Positions 33,624-42,013 of a DNA stretch of 64,000 bases are shown here, piece after piece. Origin of the DNA: Klebsiella huaxiensis. Lineage in GTDB: Bacteria > Pseudomonadota > Gammaproteobacteria > Enterobacterales > Enterobacteriaceae. Where the stretch lies: the NCBI RefSeq assembly GCF_003261575.2, contig NZ_CP036175.1:2728001-2792000 (forward strand), given 5' to 3'. Each line of letters opens with the position of its first letter. Position 1 is the first letter of the stretch. The notes under the pieces were generated by a model. That model worked only from the letters and a program-made list of their open reading frames with translations. It had not been told where the DNA came from and did not search any database. The position numbers and the translations under genes are program-made.

Positions 33624-36134
33624 TCAATCGGCAATAATTTTAATACTTATCAAACCAATACCGAGTTTTCTTTCATCTGCGGATTCGCCTGCTTCTCTAG
33701 GGCTTTGAGCATGAGGCGGAATAATTTCAATGCGCTTTGTACCTGCATGGTTAGCAAAATGCAACGCCTCTTCCTTAGCCTGTTCGCCGAGATTGAGCCG
33801 TTGCTCTTCGTTACCCACAATTACCCGAGCCTGATGACCAATATTGGGCCCATAGCCTTTGCTGGTTATCTGGAGCGTAAAGCCTTTGGGCAAGGGCTGA
33901 ACAAAGGAGAGCACTACCGTCGGTGCTGAATTGCCATCGCTCCAGCGCCCCCACTCTTCGGCATGTGATAACCCAGATAAACTTTCGAGAAAGTCAGGAA
34001 TGCCAGGTTGATTAAACTGATAACCCTGTGCCGGGATTTGGCTTGCGGCTGACTGCGCTGACTTTTCGAGCTTAGGCAGCATAAACTCACTAAAAGAGGG
34101 TAGCAGCGTCATGCTGCCAAATGCGCTGAGATGATCGCCATCGAAGAACATCGAGTGACCGTTTTTCCAGACGTGACACTCCGGGCCATCGCAGAGGATC
34201 GGGAAGGGATCCCAGATAGCAACCGCAGGCAGCGCGCGGATAACTTTGTTATAGCTTGCCAGAACAGGCGCACGATACTTTTGCAGCAGGTCTTGCGGCA
34301 TGGTCATGCCTTTCGCGCAGATAGGGTTGCTACGGTTGAACCAGTCCGAACAGCGGAAAGGCGGTAAGGAGAAGATGGGTTTCGGCGCTTCAAAAACGAC
34401 ATGAACTCCCTGGTCTACAAAGCTACGGAGCTTATCAATGGCGTAATCAACGGAGCGCTGCCGGTTTTCCTCGGCCTGGGCGCTAAAGAACGATTGTTGA
34501 TGTCCCTGAGAACCAAAGTAGACCCACTGGTCGCTAAAGCGAGGCAGGCGCAATGAGGCGAGGAAAAGCACGTCGCCAGGCTGGATTCGTTGATGTATTG
34601 CGTGTAGCGAGTTTTCAGCCTGTTCGCGACACTGCGGATTATCGATATCGCGTTCGGTCTGGAAACTAATAAATGGACAACCGCCGTTGCGATATACATC
34701 GACTTCAAGATTGTTGCGGATAGCAAACTGCTTATACAACGCAGCATAGGCCAGAGTATGTGAATCGCCGATAACGTGCAGAACCCGGTATCTTGACGCT
34801 TTTTCCTGCACGCAGCCTTCCGGTTTGAAAACTATCACCTCGACGCCATCTTGAATGATGGTTTGCGGATCGGCACGACAACCAGGGTAATCTGGCGTCG
34901 CGGGGCCGCGATCCGGATACCATAAATCGGCATCGGCGCTAACCTGGCTCAAGGAAATTTTTCCGGCACGCGCATTCATTGCCGAAGCCCCCCACCAACT
35001 GATGGCAATAACGCAAAATCCCACGGCGATGATTGCAGGATTAGGCATCTGTCTTGCCATTTTGCTGCGCCGCATAGGGGTTTCGACAATATAGAAAGAG
35101 AGCGTAGCCATCACGAGAGTTAACGCGACAGCAAGCGCTTTGGTCAACGGCGTCTCAAGGCCATACGTCCAGCGAAAGAGAACGAAAACAGGCCAATGCC
35201 ATAAATATAATGAGTAGGATGTTTTGCCAAAAAACAGAATATAGCGATTTCCCAGCAAGCGGTGCAGCCAGGGGAAACTGTTCTGTTTATACAACGAAAA
35301 TAGTAATAGCAGCGTTGAGATAACGGCGAGTACTGCTCCCGGCATAGGGAAGTTGTCAGGCGTTGAGATAACAAAAGCGACAAAAAGTCCGACAAGCGCA
35401 ATCAGCGCTATAGGGCCGGAAAGTCGGTTTTCCCGGCGTTTATCATCCCCGCTGTTCAGCGTAATCAACTGATAGAGCAGCACGCCTGAAGCCAGTTCCC
35501 AAAAACGTCCAGGGCTTAGGAAATAAGCATTGGTAGGGTTGGCCTGTGATTCCCACGCTGAGAAAATCAAAGATATCAGCAGCCCGACGGCGAACAGTAT
35601 TGCCGATGCTTTTCTACCGCGCTGGCCGTGCAGCCACGCAACAAATAGTATCGGGAATATCAGGTAGAACTGCTCTTCAACGCCTAAAGACCAGGTATGG
35701 GTAAAGGGGTTAAATTCAGTGGTGGGAGCGAAGTAATCGCGCCCGTTAGCAGCCAGAATAAAGTTACTCAGGCCAACAAAGGCGAATAAGCCGGTTTGTT
35801 GGTTGACATCACTTAGCCAGGAACCAGGAATAAATAGTGCGGAAACATAGCCAGTGATCAGTAAGCAAACGATGAGGGCAGGGAAAATACGCTTTATCCT
35901 GCGCGCATAGAAGAATGCCAGAAAACGCCAGAAACCTTGCCCTTTGAAGTGAGTAATCGAGGCGCTGACGACAAATCCGGATATCACAAAGAATACATCG
36001 ACACCTACGAACCCTCCTGGTAACCATGCGGCGTTGAGGTGATAGATAATCACCGCGATCACTGCCAGGGCGCGCAATCCGTCAATGAAGGGAAAATACT
36101 GCGACTGACCTTTTTGAGTTCTTTCGTACTGCAT
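33624..36134 (-). CDS. OafA/YrhL-type acyltransferase with SGNH domain
   Basis: Large inner-membrane protein of about 836 residues that probably O-acetylates a surface polysaccharide. Residues 10-355 are an Acyl_transf_3 domain with about ten membrane helices, opening FIDGLRALAVIAVIIYH with the family histidine at 32 and GGFVGVDVFFVISGFV. A periplasmic SGNH hydrolase-like domain follows: GDSHT with Ser458, and FDGDHLSAFG as the Asp-His block. A further ~110-residue C-terminal beta-rich module (WGRWSDGNSAP...GPNIGHQARVIVG) resembles C-terminal domains of other envelope-modifying enzymes. Start uncertain: ATG 36134 or GTG 36143. No polysaccharide genes are adjacent, so the acceptor is unknown. 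Confidence 0.85.
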   Translation of the reverse strand: MQYERTQKGQSQYFPFIDGLRALAVIAVIIYHLNAAWLPGGFVGVDVFFVISGFVVSASITHFKGQGFWRFLAFFYARRIKRIFPALIVCLLITGYVSALFIPGSWLSDVNQQTGLFAFVGLSNFILAANGRDYFAPTTEFNPFTHTWSLGVEEQFYLIFPILFVAWLHGQRGRKASAILFAVGLLISLIFSAWESQANPTNAYFLSPGRFWELASGVLLYQLITLNSGDDKRRENRLSGPIALIALVGLFVAFVISTPDNFPMPGAVLAVISTLLLLFSLYKQNSFPWLHRLLGNRYILFFGKTSYSLYLWHWPVFVLFRWTYGLETPLTKALAVALTLVMATLSFYIVETPMRRSKMARQMPNPAIIAVGFCVIAISWWGASAMNARAGKISLSQVSADADLWYPDRGPATPDYPGCRADPQTIIQDGVEVIVFKPEGCVQEKASRYRVLHVIGDSHTLAYAALYKQFAIRNNLEVDVYRNGGCPFISFQTERDIDNPQCREQAENSLHAIHQRIQPGDVLFLASLRLPRFSDQWVYFGSQGHQQSFFSAQAEENRQRSVDYAIDKLRSFVDQGVHVVFEAPKPIFSLPPFRCSDWFNRSNPICAKGMTMPQDLLQKYRAPVLASYNKVIRALPAVAIWDPFPILCDGPECHVWKNGHSMFFDGDHLSAFGSMTLLPSFSEFMLPKLEKSAQSAASQIPAQGYQFNQPGIPDFLESLSGLSHAEEWGRWSDGNSAPTVVLSFVQPLPKGFTLQITSKGYGPNIGHQARVIVGNEEQRLNLGEQAKEEALHFANHAGTKRIEIIPPHAQSPREAGESADERKLGIGLISIKIIAD

Positions 36135-36482
36135 ATTCGCCACTCTGATATCACTCCGGTGAGTGATTTTTAATCAAATTCTGGTTAGCGCTTTCAAAAC
36201 GTTAGCCGATCTCAATCAACAATATGATTAATTTGTCTTTCTTGAATTTCTCGCGCCGAAGCTATGCGGATTCAGTAACGATTTACATATCATTTTATCG
36301 TCTTAAATATTCGCCGCAGTAATATATTGGATTGTGAAGAGAATGTGGAGAGATTAACGGGAAAAAAACAAAGTGTTTTATCCAGGTTGGGATAGATTAC
36401 TTATTTTTCTCCAGCAAACCCCATGCCTAAGAGGGATGGTGCTTATTACGCAACAGTGGTTCTTGTTACTGACGAATAAAAT
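36135..36482. other. AT-rich gene-free stretch
   Basis: Roughly 350 bp between the acyltransferase start and the end of the sugar permease gene. The part nearest the acyltransferase is AT-rich and should hold its promoter (minus strand), though I could not pick convincing hexamers. No small gene is supported: the plus-strand frame through here continues as an antisense shadow of the permease. Confidence 0.45.
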
Positions 36483-36510
36483 GCGCAGGGCGGAATGTAT
36501 CCGCCCGCGC
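36483..36510 (-). terminator. terminator of the permease gene
   Basis: Minus-strand stem GGGCGGA/TCCGCCC with flanking GCGC pairs, followed by ATTTTATT. Confidence 0.75.
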
Positions 36511-36524
36511 TTGGGCCATATTAA

Positions 36525-37910
36525 CTATGCCGGGCGCGCATCAGCGCTCGATTCCTCTGTTGCCACTCCCGCACTCTGGCGGCGCAGCGCCAGCAGGCGA
36601 CAAATCTCCGCGTGCTTTTCTTCCGTGAAGGTAAAGCGGGACATGCACAGCAGGCGAATCAAGGATCCGATAGCCGGGAGCAGGCAAATCCCGAAGAACA
36701 GGCCATTCAGCACGCTCTCGCTCTGGCTTTGCGCTTGCGGAATATAACCTATCATCGTTAGCCAGATGCCAATCAGGCCGCCACCCACCGCGACGGACAT
36801 TTTTCCGGTGAACGTCTGGCCGGAGAAGGTGATCGCCGCACAGCGCCGATGGGTATGATATTCAGCGTATTCGATGGTATCGGCAATCATCGATGAAGTC
36901 AGAATGTTGCTCATCATGACAAACAGCGTGCTAAGGCCAAGCAATAAGAACAGCATCGCTACGTGCTGATAGCCGATAAACCACATCACCACGCGAACCA
37001 CAATATCCAGCGCGCAAAGGATCATAAACAGCTGGCGTTTTTGCATATGACGGGTGAGAAGCGGGGCAATCAGGCAGATGACGGCGGCGGCAATCCCCAT
37101 CACGCCTATCGCCATTTGCAGGCTGCCATCGCCCAGATTGTAGATAAAGAAGTAGATATAAATACCGTTCGCGACGTTATGAAAGACGCAAAAGAAAAAC
37201 GACAGCAGAATAATAAACAGCGGCTTATTGTGGCGCAGGTTGCGGAAGGTATCGCGAATGGTGACCTTTTCCGGGCTTGGCGGCACGCGCTCTTTGATCT
37301 GAAAGAATCCGTTTAACATTAGCGGCAGACCCACCAGCATCATCACCAGCGCAGCCATAAAATAGCCTTTGTCATTGCTGTACTGGGCGAAGAAGGCCGC
37401 CAGTTTGGGGAAGAAAATATTAGCACAGGCGATACCGGCGTTAACTCCGAGCATGGCGGCGGTCACCGCGCGGGTACGCTGACCGGAATCGTTAGTCATC
37501 ACCGATGACATCGACCAGAACGGAATATCGGAAATGGCGTACAGCGTGCCCCACAGTATGTAGGTCACCCCGGCATAAAGGATCTTAGTGGTGAGATCGG
37601 CTTCTATTTTGTAAAACGCCAGCAGGGTGACGCCGGTTATTAACAGCGGCGCGATCAGCAGGAAGTGGCGAAACTTACCGAATCGACTGTTTAACGTATC
37701 CATGATACTGGCGAACAGCGGGTCGTGAACTGCATCCCAGGCGCGAGCGATCAAAAAGATGGTGCTCGCCGCGAGGGCAGAGATCCCCAGCACGTCAGTA
37801 TAAAAATAGTTAATAAACGAACCCACTAAACCAAAGCTAAAACACTGACCTAAACCATAGCCAAAATAGGACCATAACTCGCGAGAAGGTATTTTCATGG
37901 TGCTTGCCAT
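36525..37910 (-). CDS. GPH-family glycoside:cation symporter
   Basis: Inner-membrane sugar permease of about 461 residues in the glycoside-pentoside-hexuronide family (MelB, UidB, XylP, YicJ). The first helices read WSYFGYGLGQCFSFGLVGSFINYFYTDVLG, with the family cation-site region ARAWDAVHDPLFASIMD shortly after. Twelve helices are predicted. I start at the ATG (MASTMKIPSREL) preceded by GAGGG; a GTG five codons earlier is possible. It follows the glycosidase gene after about 60 nt that contain an ACGCCCTG/CAGGGCGT hairpin (37924-37951). The substrate is presumably the glycoside or oligosaccharide cleaved by that enzyme. Confidence 0.88.
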   Translation of the reverse strand: MASTMKIPSRELWSYFGYGLGQCFSFGLVGSFINYFYTDVLGISALAASTIFLIARAWDAVHDPLFASIMDTLNSRFGKFRHFLLIAPLLITGVTLLAFYKIEADLTTKILYAGVTYILWGTLYAISDIPFWSMSSVMTNDSGQRTRAVTAAMLGVNAGIACANIFFPKLAAFFAQYSNDKGYFMAALVMMLVGLPLMLNGFFQIKERVPPSPEKVTIRDTFRNLRHNKPLFIILLSFFFCVFHNVANGIYIYFFIYNLGDGSLQMAIGVMGIAAAVICLIAPLLTRHMQKRQLFMILCALDIVVRVVMWFIGYQHVAMLFLLLGLSTLFVMMSNILTSSMIADTIEYAEYHTHRRCAAITFSGQTFTGKMSVAVGGGLIGIWLTMIGYIPQAQSQSESVLNGLFFGICLLPAIGSLIRLLCMSRFTFTEEKHAEICRLLALRRQSAGVATEESSADARPA

Positions 37911-37969
37911 CGTGTGTTCCCTCACGCCCTGGCCGCATTGGGTCAGGGCGTCTGTAGAGATAATATTTT

Positions 37970-39061
37970 TTATGCTTTATGCGGATGCAGGCCAATCCGG
38001 CTAAGTTTACGCACCAGCGCCATTTCGGCTTTGGCAAACGGGATGCCGTTTTCGTCAAAAACGTCATGGAACCACAGGCGACAGTAGTCCGGTGAGTTTT
38101 TCATCACCACCGGCCACGGCAGCCAGGTCTGGGTTTTTCCGCGCACCAGTCCCCACTGATAGGGGGCAATATTAGCGGCATGCATTAGCGGTAGCTGCTC
38201 TTCGATCAGGCTGCCGACATGGCGCGCCAGCCACTCGGTGCAGAACAGCGGCCGTCCGTGCTGTTCGAGCTGGTGGATGATGGCCACCATGCGTGCGGTA
38301 TTGGTATAGGCGTGAAAGCTGATCACATCAGATAATGCCAGCGCAGTCTGGTCTAAAGGATGTTGATAGAACACCTCGCCTTCGACTTCATCCGGCAGTT
38401 TCCATGCGCAGACGGTGAGTGGCTGCGTCGGATCTTCTTCCCGCACCCAGTGAAACGTCGCCTGCATGAGTTCGAGGGCGTAATGTTCCAGTTTTTCGTC
38501 ATACAACACTTCGACGGTGCCAGTGGAAAAAATCCCCCGGTTGCCCGGCTCGTTATACAGATCCCAAAGCAGCACGCGGCGGTCGTCGCGGAACTGGCGC
38601 ACGATATCACGTACGTAGCATTCAACTTCAGGCCAGGCATCACGGTTACAGACGATTTCCCGCCCCGGACTGGCGGCCGCCTGGCTGTTGTGTTTCCCCG
38701 GCTCCGGTGCTTTTTGCGGCCCAAGGTAAGGCTCATCGCCGGAGAAACCGCAGTCATCCATCAATGTCAGCATGGTGCTAAACCCGCGCTCATCGGCCAG
38801 CGTCAGAAACTGGTCGATACGCGCTATGAGCCCGTCGCGATCGTGCTGCCAGACGATAAACGGCAGGTTGATGCGCAGGGAGTTGTAACCCGCCTGCGCC
38901 GCCCAGCCAAGCTCGCGGTCAATCGTTGGTGCGTCAAAGGTTTCCGCCTGCCAGATATCCGTCCAGTTCACCGCCGTTGATGGCAGGTAGTTAAAGCCAC
39001 ATAACCAACCCTGTTGCTGGTACCACGTCTGTGCCTGTTCACGTGTCCATTGTTGTTTCAT
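37970..39061 (-). CDS. cytoplasmic GH5-like glycoside hydrolase
   Basis: 363-residue retaining glycosidase of the (beta/alpha)8 clan, most like family 5. The acid/base is Glu171 in LWDLYNEPGN, and the probable nucleophile is Glu276 in PLFCTEWLAR; other barrel motifs are YNSLRINLPF and ISFHAYTN. No signal peptide, so it acts inside the cell on a sugar imported by the downstream permease. Similar proteins are labelled xylanase or mannanase, but the in-cell location suggests a short beta-linked oligosaccharide. Two ATGs stand together (39064 and 39061); the second is better spaced from GAGG. It is divergent from a LacI-type gene. Confidence 0.82.
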   Translation of the reverse strand: MKQQWTREQAQTWYQQQGWLCGFNYLPSTAVNWTDIWQAETFDAPTIDRELGWAAQAGYNSLRINLPFIVWQHDRDGLIARIDQFLTLADERGFSTMLTLMDDCGFSGDEPYLGPQKAPEPGKHNSQAAASPGREIVCNRDAWPEVECYVRDIVRQFRDDRRVLLWDLYNEPGNRGIFSTGTVEVLYDEKLEHYALELMQATFHWVREEDPTQPLTVCAWKLPDEVEGEVFYQHPLDQTALALSDVISFHAYTNTARMVAIIHQLEQHGRPLFCTEWLARHVGSLIEEQLPLMHAANIAPYQWGLVRGKTQTWLPWPVVMKNSPDYCRLWFHDVFDENGIPFAKAEMALVRKLSRIGLHPHKA

Positions 39062-39084
39062 CATCGCCTCGCTTACTGATAATA

Positions 39085-39103
39085 ATTAGCTAATAAATAT
39101 TAG
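39085..39103. promoter_or_regulatory. palindromic operator candidate for the LacI-type regulator
   Basis: Two nested dyads: ATTAGCTAAT (39085-39094) and CTAATA-AA-TATTAG (39090-39103). They lie about 25 bp before the glycosidase start, where a repressor would block its promoter. The regulator is inferred from the divergent LacI gene. Confidence 0.45.
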
Positions 39104-39247
39104 TTGACGTATAAATGAGCAAATAGCGAAGTAAAAAAAAGCGAACCGAGTCACAATCCTGGTGGGATCAAGGCAAAGAAACGTGAGCGAGAGCGCAGCT
39201 GGCGCAAACTGCGGTTATGATGTTGGTTCTGTATGCGAAGGGAAGGG

Positions 39248-40258
39248 ATGATGAAACGCAAAACCAAAGTGACGATGAACGACATCGCCAGAGCCGCCGG
39301 GGTTTCCCAGGCAACGGTGTCGCTGGTGCTCAATCAGTCGCGCAATATTAAACTTAGCGAAGAGACCCGTCAGCGGGTGATTGAGATAGCGACATCACTG
39401 GGTTACGACCGCCTACCGGCGATTCACTCTCCGCGTAATCAGCAAGAGATAGCCCTGCTCATTAGCTCGCTGCAGAGCTACGATCCGTTTATTGATGCCA
39501 TAAGTCAGGCTCGCGAGGCGGCGTGGCGCAATGAAATCCTGCTGACGGTGTATGAATATGGTGATGATGCTGAACTGGCAATTAACATTATTCGCCAACT
39601 GGAAAAGCGCAACTGCGTGGGTATTATTCTCGCCTCTCCGGTGACCACCGTTAGCGACATGTCGCAGTTTCGCGATTGTACTGAATTGCCGCTGGTGCTG
39701 CTTAACCAGCGCGATCCGGATTCCCCGCTGCTGCCGTCCTTTGTTCCGGACGACTATGCCAACGCGTTTCAGGTGACGCGCCATCTGATTAGCCAGGGGG
39801 CGCAGCGGGTGGCGCATATTACTGGCGAAGGATGGATGGAAGCGACAAAACAGCGTCTGGCTGGATGGCGTGCGGCGCTGGAGCAGGCGGGGATCGCCGT
39901 GCAGAATGAGTGGATTTGTGAAACCAACTGGCAGTTCAGCGAGTCGCACCAGGCCACGCTAAAGCTGCTGGCGCTGGAAACGCGTCCCGATGCTATTTTT
40001 TGCGCCAGTGACTGGCTGACGATTGGTTGCTATCAGGCGCTGGCAATGCAGAGCATCACGATCCCTGAAGATATTCTGGTGGCGGGTTATGACGACCAGA
40101 AAATTTCTGAACAGCTCACCCCACCCCTGACCAGTATTCAGTTGCCCTACAGTGAACTGGGACGTCTGGCCGTTGAGTATTTGTGCAGCGAGGAAGATGC
40201 CGCCACTCACGTGACGCTTGCCGGGCGGCTGAAAACACGGAAATCGAGCCAGCGCTGA
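39248..40258 (+). CDS. LacI/GalR-family transcriptional regulator
   Basis: 336-residue sugar-responsive repressor. The N-terminal helix-turn-helix reads VTMNDIARAAGVSQATVSLVLN, followed by the hinge region SLGYDRLPA. The rest is a periplasmic-binding-protein-like core with GIILASPVTT, LLNQRDPDSP, DAIFCASDWLTIG and VAGYDDQKISEQLTPPLTSI. The ribosome site AAGGGAAGGG directly precedes two ATGs (39248, 39251). Almost certainly controls the divergent glycosidase-permease genes. The inducer is unknown. Confidence 0.88.
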   Translation: MMKRKTKVTMNDIARAAGVSQATVSLVLNQSRNIKLSEETRQRVIEIATSLGYDRLPAIHSPRNQQEIALLISSLQSYDPFIDAISQAREAAWRNEILLTVYEYGDDAELAINIIRQLEKRNCVGIILASPVTTVSDMSQFRDCTELPLVLLNQRDPDSPLLPSFVPDDYANAFQVTRHLISQGAQRVAHITGEGWMEATKQRLAGWRAALEQAGIAVQNEWICETNWQFSESHQATLKLLALETRPDAIFCASDWLTIGCYQALAMQSITIPEDILVAGYDDQKISEQLTPPLTSIQLPYSELGRLAVEYLCSEEDAATHVTLAGRLKTRKSSQR

Positions 40259-40261
40259 TTG

Positions 40262-40286
40262 CAAAAAGGCCGCTATTCGGCGGCCG
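40262..40286 (-). terminator. terminator of the fumB-type gene
   Basis: Minus-strand stem GGCCGC/GCGGCC (6 bp, 6-nt loop) followed by TTTTTGC. It lies between convergent genes. Confidence 0.8.
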
Positions 40287-40308
40287 TAAAAGTCAGGTTA
40301 ACCCCTTT

Positions 40309-41958
40309 TTAACGCTGTGAACAACCCGCGCACTGCTTATTCTGGATCTGTTGGAAGAAGTCGTTGCCTTTGTCATCCACCAGGATAAACGCCGGGAAGT
40401 TTTCAACTTCGATTTTCCAGATGGCTTCCATCCCCAGCTCCGGATACGCCACGCACTCCAGGCTCTTAATACTCTGCTGCGCCAGCACCGCCGCCGGGCC
40501 GCCGATGCTGCCAAGGTAGAAACCGCCGTGTTGATGGCAGGCATCGGTCACCTGCTGGCTGCGGTTGCCTTTGGCCAGCATTACCATGCTGGCGCCGTGA
40601 GATTGCAGCAGATCGACGTAGGAGTCCATTCGACCCGCGGTAGTTGGGCCGAGAGAGCCGGAGGCATAACCTTCCGGCGTCTTCGCCGGACCTGCGTAGT
40701 AAATCGGGTGATCTTTCACGTACTGCGGCAGCTCTTCACCGTTATCAATCAGCTCTTTCAGCTTCGCGTGGGCGATATCGCGAGCCACAATAATCGTGCC
40801 GTTGAGGGTCAGGCGAGTTGATACCGGGTGGGCGGAAAGCTGAGCCAGAATGTCGCTCATCGGCTGATTCAGGTTGATGCTAACCACGTTGCCTTCGCCC
40901 TGCTGGCGCAGGTGTTCAGGAATATACTGGCCCGGATTACTCTCCAGTTTCTCAATCCAGATACCGTGGCGGTTGATTTTAGCTTTGATATTACGGTCTG
41001 CCGAGCAGGAGACGCCCATGCCCACCGGGCAGGATGCGCCGTGGCGCGGCAGGCGAATGACGCGGATATCGTGCGCGAAGTATTTGCCGCCAAACTGTGC
41101 GCCGAGGCCGAGGTTTTGTGCCTCAAGCTGTAGCTCCTGTTCCAGCTGAATATCGCGGAAAGCCTGACCGTGCTCGTTGCCTTCGGTTGGCAGCCCGTCG
41201 TAGTAGTGGGTGGAGGCCAGCTTGACCGTTTTTAGCGTGGCTTCCGCCGACGTCCCGCCAATCACAAAAGCGATATGGTACGGCGGGCAGGCGGCGGTGC
41301 CGAGAGTGCGCATCTTCTCTACAAGGTAGTTTTTCAGTTTTGCCGGGGTGATCAGCGCTTTAGTTTCCTGATACAGGTAGGTTTTGTTGGCTGAGCCGCC
41401 GCCTTTAGCCATGCACAGAAACTTGTATTCATCGCCGTCGACGCTATAGAGATCGATTTGCGCGGGCAGGTTAGTGCCGGTGTTGACCTCTTTATACATA
41501 TCCAGCGCGGCGTTCTGCGAATAGCGCAGGTTGTCTTCGGTATAGGTGTTATAGACGCCGCGGGCAAGGGCCGCTTCATCGCCGCCTCCGGTCCACACAT
41601 GTTGGCCTTTTTTACCCATAATAATCGCCGTACCGGTATCCTGGCAGGTTGGTAGCACGCCCTTGGCGGCGATTTCTGAGTTACGCAGAAACTGTAGCGC
41701 CACGTATTTATCGTTGTCGCTGGCTTCCGGGTCGAGAAGGATCTGCGCGACCTGTTTCTGGTGGGAAACGCGCAGCATAAACGCCGCATCGTGGAAGGCC
41801 TGCTGCGCCAGAAGAGTGAGGGCTTCAGGTTCTACTTTGAGGATTTCCTGGCCTTCAAATTCGGCCACGGAAACGTGCTCATTGCTCAGCAGATAATATT
41901 CAGTTTCATCTTTTGCTAACGGAAACGCTTCCTGATAGACAAAGGGTTTAGTCGACAT
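40309..41958 (-). CDS. fumB: fumarate hydratase class I, FumB type
   Basis: Second [4Fe-4S] fumarase, 549 residues and very similar to FumA at about 11 kb. Cluster cysteines lie in LPTCQDTG, GTAACPPY and SCPVGMGVSC. The start gives MSTKPFVYQEAFPLAKDETEYYLL with AGGGAG upstream; codons before it are not needed. It lies 55 nt downstream of a dicarboxylate antiporter on the same strand, as E. coli fumB follows dcuB. It therefore probably converts imported malate (or malate made from tartrate or citrate) to fumarate for the adjacent reductase under anaerobic conditions. The C-terminus QCAGCSQR is also FumB-like. Confidence 0.9.
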   Translation of the reverse strand: MSTKPFVYQEAFPLAKDETEYYLLSNEHVSVAEFEGQEILKVEPEALTLLAQQAFHDAAFMLRVSHQKQVAQILLDPEASDNDKYVALQFLRNSEIAAKGVLPTCQDTGTAIIMGKKGQHVWTGGGDEAALARGVYNTYTEDNLRYSQNAALDMYKEVNTGTNLPAQIDLYSVDGDEYKFLCMAKGGGSANKTYLYQETKALITPAKLKNYLVEKMRTLGTAACPPYHIAFVIGGTSAEATLKTVKLASTHYYDGLPTEGNEHGQAFRDIQLEQELQLEAQNLGLGAQFGGKYFAHDIRVIRLPRHGASCPVGMGVSCSADRNIKAKINRHGIWIEKLESNPGQYIPEHLRQQGEGNVVSINLNQPMSDILAQLSAHPVSTRLTLNGTIIVARDIAHAKLKELIDNGEELPQYVKDHPIYYAGPAKTPEGYASGSLGPTTAGRMDSYVDLLQSHGASMVMLAKGNRSQQVTDACHQHGGFYLGSIGGPAAVLAQQSIKSLECVAYPELGMEAIWKIEVENFPAFILVDDKGNDFFQQIQNKQCAGCSQR

Positions 41959-42013
41959 TGCTTTGCTCCCTAAGAGTAAAAACCGCCGGGGTTTCACGCC
42001 CGACGGTTATGAA

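Noticed and set aside
36373..36747. Plus-strand frame at the acyltransferase/permease gap
   Set aside because: Half of it is antisense to the permease; no ribosome site, composition unlike a protein.
33624..40258. Genomic island or prophage around the acyltransferase and sugar genes
   Set aside because: No integrase, tRNA target, direct repeats or phage genes at the edges; gene style resembles the rest of the chromosome.
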